From Prevotellaceae bacterium (GTDB taxonomy: Bacteria > Bacteroidota > Bacteroidia > Bacteroidales > Bacteroidaceae): a stretch of DNA of 64,000 nt. Numbering within the stretch: the stretch's first letter is position 1; every line of letters begins with the position of its first letter. Under the pieces are notes generated by a model that did no database searches, was not told the DNA's origin, and saw nothing but the letters and a program-made list of their open reading frames with translations. The stretch lies in contig JAHZGX010000013.1 of the NCBI GenBank assembly GCA_019420585.1, forward strand, positions 62,001-126,000, in the 5' to 3' direction. The translations under genes and the position numbers were made by a program. Of this stretch, positions 9,101-18,241 are shown piece after piece.

Positions 9101-11497
9101 TTATTCGTCTTTGAGGTATCTTGCAGGATTGTCCTGCGCCACACGTCGGCAGTTTAGAGCCACGGAGAGCGTGATGACTGCCAGTACCAGGGTCGAGGCA
9201 AGCAGGTAAGGCCAGGGCGAGAGTGCGGTCTTATGGCTGAAGGAGGTGAGCCACATGCGTGCGATACACCATGAGAGCCCGGCACCGACAATTACCGAAG
9301 GCACTGCCACACGCATGACATCTGCAAGAAACAGGGACAGGATGTCCTTTATGCCGGCTCCGTTCACCTTGCGCACAGCCATTTCCTTGCTGCGGCGGCT
9401 CACCTCATCGGCACTGTATCCCAGGAGACCGAAGAGTGCAATACCCATCGTGACTGCCACGCAGAGGGCAATGGCATTGCGGAAACTGAGTTCCCGGTGA
9501 TACTGGCTGCGCTTCTCTGCATCCCAGGACTTCAGGCGCACCAGTTTTCCCGGCATCATCTCCTCGGCTCGCTGCAGTATCTCGTTCATGCCGTCGGCCG
9601 TGAGGTGGCTGAGGCGGAGCAGCATGTACTCTTGCGTGCTGGTGCTGTAGGTGATGAACTGAGGGCGTTCTTTCAATTGTGTATTTGTTGTGAAATACCC
9701 TCCGATTTTTATATCCGGAAAAATGCCCACCACGGTCATTCCGCTGTAGTATGCTTCATCGGAGTGCCCGGTTACACACACACGCTTACCCAAGGCACCG
9801 TCCTTCCATCCTGCCATTTTGCTGATTCTCCGGGCAAAGGACTCGCTTATCAGTATCTGGCTACAACTGTCGGAGCATTCTGTGAAGAATGTTCCCTCAA
9901 GAAGCCGGATGTCCATGACATCCAGGTAATTGTCGGTCACATCATAGAGGTCTGTGGCATTGAAGCGCTTCTGGTCGCTTCCGGGCAGCAGGACATCGTC
10001 GCCCGACATGCCATATTGTTCCAAGGGGATGGTGCAGGCAGAGGACACTGCCTGTACCTGAGGCATGCGTGAGAGTTCCTGCAGGAGTTTCTTCTTCTCC
10101 GTATCAGAGGCACCCTGCACTTCCAGTATGGCTACGTCATGGCAGTCGTAACCGGGATTCAGGTTTGTCATGAAGCGGTACTGTGCCTGTATCGTATAGA
10201 GAAGGTTGGCAAACAAGCCTACAATGCAGAACTGCACGGCCAGCAGTCCCAATTTCCAGCGGCGGCGGTTGCGGGCATAGCCGCGGAACACCACGGCCAC
10301 CGGCACGCGGCCGTAAGACCAGCCCGGCACCACAGCGCCGAACAGGACAATCAGCAGGCAAAGAGCGGCCAGTACCCAACTGCCTTTGTTGCACACGAGG
10401 GCAGAGAGTGGAGCAGAGAGATAACTCTCTATGCTTCCCCGGCAGGCGAAAAGCAGACAGGCGCTCAGAATGGCAGCCAAAGTCACGTGCACGAGTGACT
10501 CTGACAGGGTAATTGCGGCGATATCTGTCTTTCTGGCACCGAAGCACTTGCGTACGGCCATTTCCGTGGAGCGTCCCACCATGTTGCCGAGGGTTATGAG
10601 CAGATAGTTCAATATGGATATGGAAAGCAGCACCACGGCCATGATGCCCAGTATCCAGTTCATCGTGCGTACGTGTTCATCGTGGGTGTGCATCTCGGTG
10701 AGCAGGTAGGGCACGAGTTGGAAGTCCATTCCTGCGGAGCGTACTTCATCCATGTTCACGTTCTCCTCCATCATCTTTTGAGCGTAGGGCTGTATTTCTT
10801 CGGCCGCATGTCCTTCGCTCAACCGTATGTAAGACCTGTAGCGGTCATTACCCATCCAATTCTCCGTGCTGCCTTTGTGCAGTGTGGCCATGGAGAGGAT
10901 AATCTGCGTACCGTGAAACGAAGAGTTCCAGGGAAAGTCCTCAAACACGCCTCCCACCTTGAAAGATGTGCTTCCATATTCGGCAATGGTGAATTTCTTG
11001 TCCATCACATCACCTCCAAGCGTCTCGGCCACGCTGCGGCTGACCATGCAGCAAAGCGGCTGGTCAAGCACTTCATGTGGATTGCCGGAGAGAATGGGGA
11101 CGGGGAACAAATCAAAGAAACTGCTGTCTGCAGCCATGATATCCGCCTCTATGGAGTGTTCCGCATCCAGTTTGCATTGCGTTCCTGACCCGATGTCCGT
11201 GGTGCGTGTGGCGGCCTCCACCATGGGAGCGTACCGCTTGATGCCCGGAGCAATGGCTCCCGGAGTGCTCCAGTAATCGGTAGGGGCGTTTTCATCTGCG
11301 CGTGTCAGCCGCTCTTTGATGATGTATGTGCGGTCCCAGGCAGGAAACCATGTGTCATAACTCTGGTTGAAGTTCAGTTCTGTGATGAGCACCGCGCTCA
11401 CGGCCAGACCCAGCGCCAGGCAAATGACCTTCTGGATGTTGTGTCGTCCCCGGTGTGGCAGACTCGTCAGTGCATTGACCATGTGATTCATTGTCAT
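9101..11497 (-). CDS. FtsX/MacB-type ABC permease (2 of 3)
   Basis: 798 aa, same architecture as its neighbours: N-terminal TM helix (about 22-42), periplasmic domain, helices near 280-370 with EMAVRKCFGARKTDI, second periplasmic half, and a C-terminal FtsX domain containing SKEMAVRKVNGAG and ending NPARYLKDE. It is the most divergent of the three permeases in the N-terminal half: the first TM sits in KVICLALGLAVSAVLITELN instead of the VLGFSVS form. Gaps to both neighbours are under 30 bases, so translation is probably coupled. Start chosen at 11497. A Met three codons later (MNHMVN) is also possible. Confidence 0.88.
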   Translation of the reverse strand: MTMNHMVNALTSLPHRGRHNIQKVICLALGLAVSAVLITELNFNQSYDTWFPAWDRTYIIKERLTRADENAPTDYWSTPGAIAPGIKRYAPMVEAATRTTDIGSGTQCKLDAEHSIEADIMAADSSFFDLFPVPILSGNPHEVLDQPLCCMVSRSVAETLGGDVMDKKFTIAEYGSTSFKVGGVFEDFPWNSSFHGTQIILSMATLHKGSTENWMGNDRYRSYIRLSEGHAAEEIQPYAQKMMEENVNMDEVRSAGMDFQLVPYLLTEMHTHDEHVRTMNWILGIMAVVLLSISILNYLLITLGNMVGRSTEMAVRKCFGARKTDIAAITLSESLVHVTLAAILSACLLFACRGSIESYLSAPLSALVCNKGSWVLAALCLLIVLFGAVVPGWSYGRVPVAVVFRGYARNRRRWKLGLLAVQFCIVGLFANLLYTIQAQYRFMTNLNPGYDCHDVAILEVQGASDTEKKKLLQELSRMPQVQAVSSACTIPLEQYGMSGDDVLLPGSDQKRFNATDLYDVTDNYLDVMDIRLLEGTFFTECSDSCSQILISESFARRISKMAGWKDGALGKRVCVTGHSDEAYYSGMTVVGIFPDIKIGGYFTTNTQLKERPQFITYSTSTQEYMLLRLSHLTADGMNEILQRAEEMMPGKLVRLKSWDAEKRSQYHRELSFRNAIALCVAVTMGIALFGLLGYSADEVSRRSKEMAVRKVNGAGIKDILSLFLADVMRVAVPSVIVGAGLSWCIARMWLTSFSHKTALSPWPYLLASTLVLAVITLSVALNCRRVAQDNPARYLKDE

Positions 11498-11524
11498 ATA
11501 TATTGGTTCGTTTGGAATTATCGG

Positions 11525-13954
11525 TTATTCATCCGCAAAATGGCGCACGGGATTCTCGTTGGCAGCCCTGTAACTCTGCAGGGAGACGGCTGCCAGGGAT
11601 ACCAGTAGGCAGAGGACACCTGCCGCCAGCACGAGGAGCGGGGCAAAGGTGATGCGGTAACTGAAGTCGGAGAGCCAGTGCCCTGCCAGTACCCAAATGA
11701 CCGGTACTGCGAGCGCGAAGGCTATCGGCACATAAGAGAGAAATTCGCGTGCCAGCAGGAAATACACCTGACGGCTCTCACTTCCAAAGACCTTGCGTAT
11801 GGCAAGTCCTTTCTGCCTTTCCTGGATGAAGTATGTGCTCATGGCCATCAGCCCCATGAAGGCTACCAGCATGCTCACCAGGGAGAAAAGCAGGACAATG
11901 TGTGAGAGTCGCTCCAGACTGGCGAAGTTCCGGCGTATACGTTCTTCCAGATAGATTTTTTCTTCATCCATGTCCTGGTGATACACGCTGCGGTAAGCCT
12001 CGTTCACCTGACGGTAGGCTTCCTGTCTGTCTCCCCGCGTCTTGACCAGCACTTGCCATGCGCTGTGCATGTGGTTCATGATGACCACGATGACCCGCTC
12101 GTCAGGCTGGGTGATGTCGCTTATGTGGAAATTTCTCATGGTTCCGCAGTATGTCACATCCTTGTCGGCTCCCATCATGGGCATCATATACTTGACGGTG
12201 TTGTCAAATTCCGCCTGCTCCTCCTGACTCATGGCGTTGACCTGGTGCTGCAGTCTCTCGTTGTAGTACATGCGGCTGCCTGAGGCCACCTGTTTGTCGG
12301 TCAATGTCTCTAGTCCCAGTATGCGTGCATAGGCAGTGTCACCTACCAGCAGGCGCAACTGTATGGTTTTCCCTCCCACGGGGAATGCGGGGCCGTTGCT
12401 GTCATAGAGGGGAAGTCCCTTTGCCCGCGATATGGCTTCCACGCAAGGCAATGACTGAAGTTTCTGACAGAAGAGCGAGTCATCGGCATTGTTGCCCATG
12501 TTCAGGTCCACACTCATCAGGTCGCGTGTGTCATAGCCTAAGGGGGCGTTGACCATGTGCCGTACCTGGAACAGCATGACCAATGCCATGGACACCATGA
12601 CGATGGTGATTGTGTTCTGGAGAACGATGAACGCGCGTCCGAAGAGCGTCCGAGAGCGGTGGCGGAAGGTGCCGCGCACCACCTCGATGGGCTTCGCTCG
12701 TGACAGCACAATGGCGGGGATAATGCCGGAGAGTGTGCCCACCAGCATGGTGAAGGCAGCCAGTGCAATCAACGGCATCCCCTGAAATATATCGTGGAGC
12801 CGAATGTCTGCCTGCAGGAGGCTGCTCATGTAAGGAGCCGAGCCCCATGCCATCAGTAGGGCCAGTGTCATGGATGCGAAGGCCATCAGCACACTCTCGC
12901 TTATCAGTTGACGCATGATGAGTCCTCGCTGTGCCCCCACCAGGCGCCGGATGGCCATTTCCCTGGCTCTGCGTTGCGACTGTGCCACGGTAAGGTTGAC
13001 GTAGTTGATAATGGCAAAGGACATTACCATCAGCCAGGCCATCAACAGGATGCGCACCTGCCGCATGTTTCCGTGCCGAACGGCTTCGCTTGCCTCGTAG
13101 TTCTCAGACATGTATACCTCACGCAGGGGTATCAGATGGCAGTGTACGTAACCGCCCTCCTCCTGGCTGAAGTCATAGATGGGGTACTTCCCTTTCAGAC
13201 AATTGTCAATCAGTGTGGTCTTCTTCTCCAAGTGTGCCCCTTCCTTGGTCAGAACGAACAATTGCGCGCCGAAAGTGTTGGAACAGCCTTCGTCCACATC
13301 GGCCAGGTTGAAGTTGCCTGCATGCCAGAACGGAACGATGACATCGGCAGGCTTGATGCACGAACCGCGCATCTCGTCCATGATTCCTGTCACTTTCAGT
13401 CTCACTTGCTTGCCACGTACGACGTAGGTGAGTGCCTGCCCCATGGGGGCTGTCTCGCCAAACACCTTGAGCGCGAACTCCTTGCTTATCACCGCGGCAT
13501 CCCTGGCTTCCAGTACTTGGCCGGCATTACCCTGCAAGAGAGGAAAATCGAACATGCTGAAGAAAGTGGAGTCGGCCATGAGGGTCGCTCCTTTAAGATA
13601 GGTCTGTCCGGGAAGTTCATACCTGAGATTCCTGCTGATGATTGCACAGAAAGACTCAACCTCAGGAAAACGGTTGTGCAGCATGCCTTCTACAGTGTGA
13701 TGGCAGCCTGAATAGAAGTTGAGGCCATCTTCGTCTTTTACCTCAAAGGCGAAGGCGTATGTCCGGTCGGCCTTTGTGTGGGTCCGGTCAGTAGTGTACT
13801 CGCTGTAGACATAGAGGCCGATGAGTATCGAAAACATCAGACTGACCGAGAAGCCCAGCACGTTGATGGCTGTGTACATCTTGTTGCGTGACAGGAACGT
13901 GAGGTATGGCCTCAGGTGGGGCATATGTTTCTGCAGATTCTTCATTGTTGTCAT
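11525..13954 (-). CDS. FtsX/MacB-type ABC permease (3 of 3)
   Basis: 809 aa. TM1 lies in MYTAINVLGFSVSLMFSILI (about 26-45). The first periplasmic domain runs to about 290. AREMAIRRLVGAQRGL marks the first coupling helix and KGLAIRKVFGSESRQV the second. Four C-terminal TM helices follow, then NPVRHFADE. It is closest in wording to permease 1 (VLGFSVS, RRLxGAQRG, RKVFGS). It is the first permease after the HlyD-like adaptor, 18 bases downstream of it, which ties the permeases to the adaptor and TolC-like channel. Confidence 0.9.
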   Translation of the reverse strand: MTTMKNLQKHMPHLRPYLTFLSRNKMYTAINVLGFSVSLMFSILIGLYVYSEYTTDRTHTKADRTYAFAFEVKDEDGLNFYSGCHHTVEGMLHNRFPEVESFCAIISRNLRYELPGQTYLKGATLMADSTFFSMFDFPLLQGNAGQVLEARDAAVISKEFALKVFGETAPMGQALTYVVRGKQVRLKVTGIMDEMRGSCIKPADVIVPFWHAGNFNLADVDEGCSNTFGAQLFVLTKEGAHLEKKTTLIDNCLKGKYPIYDFSQEEGGYVHCHLIPLREVYMSENYEASEAVRHGNMRQVRILLMAWLMVMSFAIINYVNLTVAQSQRRAREMAIRRLVGAQRGLIMRQLISESVLMAFASMTLALLMAWGSAPYMSSLLQADIRLHDIFQGMPLIALAAFTMLVGTLSGIIPAIVLSRAKPIEVVRGTFRHRSRTLFGRAFIVLQNTITIVMVSMALVMLFQVRHMVNAPLGYDTRDLMSVDLNMGNNADDSLFCQKLQSLPCVEAISRAKGLPLYDSNGPAFPVGGKTIQLRLLVGDTAYARILGLETLTDKQVASGSRMYYNERLQHQVNAMSQEEQAEFDNTVKYMMPMMGADKDVTYCGTMRNFHISDITQPDERVIVVIMNHMHSAWQVLVKTRGDRQEAYRQVNEAYRSVYHQDMDEEKIYLEERIRRNFASLERLSHIVLLFSLVSMLVAFMGLMAMSTYFIQERQKGLAIRKVFGSESRQVYFLLAREFLSYVPIAFALAVPVIWVLAGHWLSDFSYRITFAPLLVLAAGVLCLLVSLAAVSLQSYRAANENPVRHFADE

Positions 13955-13972
13955 TCATTTTTCATGTTACTC

Positions 13973-15226
13973 TTATTCCAGCACCAGAACCTCGCTGTCC
14001 TTGTAAGCCTCGTAGCCGCTCACGATGACTTGCTCGCCTGGCTCCAGTCCTTCAAGCACCTCATAATACTGCGGGTTCTGGCGCCCGATGGAGATTTTGC
14101 GCCGGTAAGCCTTGTGTCCATCCTTGTCCAGCACGAATATCCATTGTCCGCCTGTCACGCTGTAGAAGGTTCCTTTGGGAATGATGACGGCTTCCTTGGG
14201 TTCACCCAGTTGCAGATCCACGTAGTAGGTCTGTCCAGTGCGTATGTTGGCAGGACGCTCGCCACGGAACATGAAATCAATGCGGAAACGTCCGTCGCGC
14301 ACTTCGGGATACACCTTGCGCAGGTAAAGTGTGTATTTCTTGCCGTTTTGCTTAAAGGTTGCACTGAGTCCTGTCTGCACGCGGTCAATGTAGTGCTCGT
14401 CCACGCGGGCCTGTACTTTGTAGTCACTCAGGTCATTGATTACGCCTATGCGCTGTCCTGCCGAGATGTGCTGACCCAGTTCCACGTCCAGCAGTCCCAG
14501 TTCGCCCGTGATGCTGCTGCGCACTTCCAGCCGTGCCTTACGCTCTCTGACCAACTGCACATTACGCTGCATGGACTCCAGGTTGTCGTTCATCTGATCC
14601 ATTTGTGCCTGCCTCAGTTGTGCGTCCTTGCGCAGTCGCTCGCTGATGAGGTCGTGCTTCTTGCGTGACAACTCATAGTCTTCCTTGGCTTTCAGGTAGT
14701 CTTCCTTGGCCACTAGTTGCTCGTCCCACAGAGCCTTCTGGTGCTCGTAGGCACGCTTTTTGGTGATTACGTCCTGTGAGAGTTGCAGTTCCTCGTTGGA
14801 GTTCGACAGTTTGTCCTGCTCCATGGTGATTTGTGTGTTACGCAAAATATTCTGCTTCTCGGCCAATTCGCTCTCGGCATTGAGGATTTGCAAGTCCAAA
14901 TCAGAGTTTGACAGACGTATGATGACCTCACCTGTCTGTACGTGTGCTCCTTCCTCTACTACCTTTTCCTGCACGATTCCGCCTTCCTCGCTGCTTATTA
15001 TCACTGTGCTGATGGGGATCACTTGCCCGTCCACGGATACGTAGTCGTTGAACCTGTCTCGCTTGACCTTGCCGATGTTGAGTCCCTTGCTGTCAATACG
15101 GAGCGTGGCAGAGAAGTTGGTCAGCCCCAGTGCCAAAAGTATGGCCGTGAGTGCGATGCCTCCTGCTATCCATCCCCAATATTTGCGGGGAATGAGATAG
15201 TGTTTCCTTTGAATCTGTATGTCCAT
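13973..15226 (-). CDS. HlyD/MacA-type membrane fusion protein
   Basis: 417 aa from the ATG at 15226 (MDIQIQRKHY). An in-frame Met at 15289 would add 21 polar residues and lacks an obvious ribosome site, so it is less likely. One N-terminal membrane helix (WGWIAGGIALTAILLALGL, about 21-39) anchors it in the inner membrane. A biotinyl-lipoyl-like half (VDGQVIPISTVIISSEEGG) precedes a long coiled coil of about 130 residues rich in Glu, Gln and Leu. A second lipoyl half, beta-barrel (RIGVINDLSDYKVQARVDE) and C-terminal domain (EGLEPGEQVIVSGYE) follow. This is the periplasmic adaptor between the MacB-type pump and the outer-membrane channel encoded just upstream. Confidence 0.9.
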   Translation of the reverse strand: MDIQIQRKHYLIPRKYWGWIAGGIALTAILLALGLTNFSATLRIDSKGLNIGKVKRDRFNDYVSVDGQVIPISTVIISSEEGGIVQEKVVEEGAHVQTGEVIIRLSNSDLDLQILNAESELAEKQNILRNTQITMEQDKLSNSNEELQLSQDVITKKRAYEHQKALWDEQLVAKEDYLKAKEDYELSRKKHDLISERLRKDAQLRQAQMDQMNDNLESMQRNVQLVRERKARLEVRSSITGELGLLDVELGQHISAGQRIGVINDLSDYKVQARVDEHYIDRVQTGLSATFKQNGKKYTLYLRKVYPEVRDGRFRIDFMFRGERPANIRTGQTYYVDLQLGEPKEAVIIPKGTFYSVTGGQWIFVLDKDGHKAYRRKISIGRQNPQYYEVLEGLEPGEQVIVSGYEAYKDSEVLVLE

Positions 15227-15296
15227 GTCTTTTGAGTTTTCGTTATCCGTTTCTTGTTGTTGAGATGTTACAATTATATATATGTGCACAGGAGGA

Positions 15297-16643
15297 TCAC
15301 TCGCGTATCAGTGGCTCGCCCTGATAATAACTCACGAGCCTGCGCTTCATCACTAGGAGCATTTGCATTTGGAGTTTCCTGATGCGGCTTTCGAGCAGCG
15401 TGCGGGCCGAGGTCTGCAGGTCAAAGGTGGAGAGCATGCCTTCCTCGTACTTTCGGCTTGAAGCGTGGTAGGCAATGGAGTCAGAAGCAGACTTTTTGCC
15501 CATCTGCTGCAGTTCGCGCTCGCATCCCTGCATGTCCAACACGGCTTTCACCACCTCATCGTGCACCTTGCGCTGTCTGTCCTCCAGGTCAATTAGTGAG
15601 GTGTGCCAGTTGTTCTTGGCCTGCTTGAGCGCGTGCCAGTTTCCCACGCTCATGAAAGGCAGCGAAAGATTTATTCCGAAATATTCACCACGGTTGTTGC
15701 GGAATTGTGAACCGAACGGGATGGCGTTGCTGCCATAGGAAATATTGCGGTAATAACTTGTGTAGATGCCGGCAGACAGGCTGATGCCGGGCATCAGATA
15801 CCCTTTGCGTATGCGCACGCCCAGTCGTGCGTTCTCGGCATTGAACTCTGCCTCACGCAGCGAGGGTGAGAGATGCCGGAAGGTGGCAAACACCTGTTCT
15901 GCGTCAATGGGGGCAGAGACGGGCTGCAGCACGGTGTCCCGGTCAAGGCTTATTCTCAGTGAGTCATCCTGTGGAAGGTTCATGGCGGCCTTTAGGTCAA
16001 GCATGGTCTGCACTGCGGTATTCTGCTGGTGGGTCAGATTGTATTCGTCTTCGGCCACCTGCGATTCTATCTGTACCACGTCGGGCCTGCCCTTTTCGCC
16101 CAGTTCAAACAAGGCTTGTGTCTTGTGAAGTAGGTGCCGGCTCTCATCCAGTTTGTCTTGGGCAACACCTATGCAGGCTTGAGCATAGGCGGCCTCAATG
16201 TATTTCAGCATCACGTCAGTGGCTATGTCATCGGTCACCCTTTGCATGGCAGTCTGCGAGAACTGTTTGGCAAGGCGTGCTTGCCGGAATGCGTTGATCG
16301 TGGCGAAACCGTCGAAAAGGTTGAGCGATGTGCTGAGTTGCCAGTGATTGCTAAACGTTGTGACGTTGTTGTAAGTGTTTGTCTCCGGATCCACGTTGCG
16401 CCCCCACTGGTATTGCGCGCCCAACGAGGCACCGAAGGAGGGAAGGAAATCAGACACGGCCTTGCGGTAGTTCTGCTCTCGCTGATGGGTTATTACGCGC
16501 TGACGTTGTACATCACTGGCATGCATCACTGCATAGCGCATGCAACTGTCCATGCTCCACGTCGCTTCCTGAGCCTGCAGTGGGGCAGTGGCAAGCAGAA
16601 TCAGGGCTGCTGTCAGGGTTAGTGTGGTTCTTTTTCTTCTCAT
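15297..16643 (-). CDS. TolC-like outer-membrane efflux protein
   Basis: 448 aa from the ATG at 16643. The open frame reaches 16670, but the sigma-54 promoter predicts a transcript start near 16666, which excludes the 16670 Met. Starting at MRRKRTTLTL also gives a clean signal peptide ending ATAPLQAQ. Two OEP repeats follow, with typical long amphipathic helices (residues about 40-230 and 240-440) and beta-strand segments such as YQWGRNVDPETNTYNNVTTF and GIYTSYYRNISYG. The protein should form a trimeric channel-tunnel in the outer membrane. It is the first gene of the operon, so channel, adaptor, permeases and ATPase are made in that order. Confidence 0.9.
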   Translation of the reverse strand: MRRKRTTLTLTAALILLATAPLQAQEATWSMDSCMRYAVMHASDVQRQRVITHQREQNYRKAVSDFLPSFGASLGAQYQWGRNVDPETNTYNNVTTFSNHWQLSTSLNLFDGFATINAFRQARLAKQFSQTAMQRVTDDIATDVMLKYIEAAYAQACIGVAQDKLDESRHLLHKTQALFELGEKGRPDVVQIESQVAEDEYNLTHQQNTAVQTMLDLKAAMNLPQDDSLRISLDRDTVLQPVSAPIDAEQVFATFRHLSPSLREAEFNAENARLGVRIRKGYLMPGISLSAGIYTSYYRNISYGSNAIPFGSQFRNNRGEYFGINLSLPFMSVGNWHALKQAKNNWHTSLIDLEDRQRKVHDEVVKAVLDMQGCERELQQMGKKSASDSIAYHASSRKYEEGMLSTFDLQTSARTLLESRIRKLQMQMLLVMKRRLVSYYQGEPLIRE

Positions 16644-16676
16644 CTGCTTTTTGCTTGTCATTTCGCTCATATTGCT

Positions 16677-16693
16677 TGCAAGGGGCGTGCCAA
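16677..16693 (-). promoter_or_regulatory. Sigma-54 (-24/-12) promoter of the efflux operon
   Basis: On the minus strand the bases read TTGGCACGCCCCTTGCA, an exact match to the RpoN consensus TGGCACG-N4-TTGCA with correct spacing. Transcription should start near 16666. The divergent neighbour encodes an NtrC-family activator, the partner needed by sigma-54. Confidence 0.85.
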
Positions 16694-16748
16694 ACTCTTT
16701 TAGTTCCTATTGCTTAGGCGTTTATGTATAAAAGCATGATTCTTGGAA

Positions 16749-16786
16749 TGTCTAACTTTTGGACAATCATGTACAAATATTGTACA
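16749..16786. promoter_or_regulatory. Paired 17-nt activator sites (upstream activating sequence)
   Basis: Two imperfect palindromes, TGTCTAA-CTT-TTGGACA (16749-16765) and TGTACAA-ATA-TTGTACA (16770-16786), share the form TGTnYAA-N3-TTGnACA. Their centres are 21 bp apart, two helical turns. They lie about 90-115 bp upstream of the predicted sigma-54 start, the usual enhancer distance. They probably bind the response regulator encoded at 16853. Confidence 0.65.
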
Positions 16787-16796
16787 CCCCCTCTGT

Positions 16797-16822
16797 CTTT
16801 TCGGCGCAAATTAGTACTTTTG
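16797..16822 (+). promoter_or_regulatory. Housekeeping promoter of the response regulator-kinase pair
   Basis: TACTTTTG at 16815-16822 fits TAnnTTTG. TTTTC at 16797 is a partial -33 box. The leader would be about 25 bases. The regulator pair thus seems to use the main sigma factor while its target uses sigma-54. Confidence 0.5.
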
Positions 16823-16852
16823 CAATGCAATTTGAGATAATATTTCAGCGAG

Positions 16853-18241
16853 ATGAACAAACAAGGAACACTCCTCATAGTGGACGACAACCGTAACATA
16901 CTTACCACCGTGCGCATGCTTGTGGAACCTGTGTTTGAGCGCATCGTGGCCATTGCCAGTCCTGCCGGCATCCTCTCGCACCTGCGTGAGGACAAACCTG
17001 ATGTGGTGTTGCTGGACATGAACTTCGGCAAGGTGAAGGATGCGAAGGAAGCCGGCTGGGATGAGAGGGGCATGAATGTTCCGTATTTCAGCACCAACAA
17101 CGGTAACGAGGGACTCTATTGGCTGAGGCAGATACGCCAGTCAGCACCGCAGACCAAGGTGGTGCTGTTTACTGCGTATGCCGATATTGACCTAGCTGTA
17201 AAAGGCATTAAGGACGGTGCTGTGGACTTCGTGGTGAAACCTTTTGACAATAAGCGCATGCTGGATGCACTAATTGCGGCACGTGACAAAGGCAAGCATC
17301 CTGCGGGGAAGGGCAGACGGGAGGCATCGGACATGTTCTGGGGAGACTCTGAAGCCATGACCTCACTGAGGAGGATGGTGGAAAGGGTGTCTGCAACAGA
17401 CGCCAACATACTGATAACGGGAGAGAACGGAACAGGCAAAGAGGTGTTGGCACGTGAGATTCACCGCCTTTCGGCACGCTCCGGTGCGCAGATGTTGCCG
17501 GTGGACATGGGAGCCATCAGCGAGTCTCTGTTCGAGAGCGAACTCTTCGGACACGTGAAGGGTGCCTTTACCGATGCAAAGGCTGACAAGCCGGGGAAGT
17601 TTGAACAGGCCAATGAAGGAACGCTCTTCCTGGACGAGATTGGCAACCTTTCCTATAACCTGCAGGCCAAGTTGCTCACTGCATTGCAGCGCAGGCGTAT
17701 CGTGAGGGTGGGGGGAAGCACCGAGATTCCTGTGGACGTGAGGCTGATATGTGCCACCAACAGGGACTTGCAGCAGATGGTGGACAAGGGAGCATTCCGC
17801 GAGGACCTGCTTTACCGCATCAATACCATCCACCTGCACCTGCCTCCCTTGAGGCAGAGGCCGCGTGACATAGTGCCTTTGGCCGAGATGTTCGTGCGCA
17901 GATACTCCGGCATGTATGGTAGGGATGGGCTGTGCCTTTCGGGTGAAGCCGCAGACAAGTTGGTCGGCATGCCGTGGTATGGCAACATACGTGAGTTGCA
18001 GCACGCCATAGAGAAGGCGGTGATACTGAGTGATGGAGGTCGCATAGAGGCTGTGTATATAGACGGAGGCGGCACGCGTAGGGAGAAGCCCATGGAGGAG
18101 GTGCAGACTCTGGATGAGATGGAACGCCGCATGATAGAGAAGAGCATTAGGGAGTGTGACGGCAACCTTTCCGTGGTGGCGGTAAGGCTGGGCATATCAC
18201 GCCAGACACTTTACAACAAGATAAAGAGGTATGGACTTTAG
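16853..18241 (+). CDS. NtrC-family sigma-54 response regulator
   Basis: 462 aa. The receiver domain occupies residues 1-130: acidic pocket DDN near 10-12, phospho-acceptor Asp in VVLLDMNFG (about 54), Thr in LFTAYAD and Lys in VKPFD. An insert after the acceptor Asp (about 20 residues, KVKDAKEAGWDERGMNVPYF) lengthens the receiver. The AAA+ domain has Walker A GENGTGKE (about 190), the GAFTDA sigma-54 contact loop (about 237), Walker B LFLDEIGN (about 258) and arginine fingers in FREDLLYRI. The C-terminal Fis-type helix-turn-helix (VVAVRLGISRQTLYNKIKRYGL) reaches the last residue. The kinase gene overlaps its stop by 11 bases. It should activate the divergent efflux operon. Confidence 0.93.
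   Translation: MNKQGTLLIVDDNRNILTTVRMLVEPVFERIVAIASPAGILSHLREDKPDVVLLDMNFGKVKDAKEAGWDERGMNVPYFSTNNGNEGLYWLRQIRQSAPQTKVVLFTAYADIDLAVKGIKDGAVDFVVKPFDNKRMLDALIAARDKGKHPAGKGRREASDMFWGDSEAMTSLRRMVERVSATDANILITGENGTGKEVLAREIHRLSARSGAQMLPVDMGAISESLFESELFGHVKGAFTDAKADKPGKFEQANEGTLFLDEIGNLSYNLQAKLLTALQRRRIVRVGGSTEIPVDVRLICATNRDLQQMVDKGAFREDLLYRINTIHLHLPPLRQRPRDIVPLAEMFVRRYSGMYGRDGLCLSGEAADKLVGMPWYGNIRELQHAIEKAVILSDGGRIEAVYIDGGGTRREKPMEEVQTLDEMERRMIEKSIRECDGNLSVVAVRLGISRQTLYNKIKRYGL

Noticed and set aside
16644..16670. TolC-like start at 16670
   Set aside because: The sigma-54 promoter places transcription start near 16666, so the 16670 ATG would not be in the mRNA.
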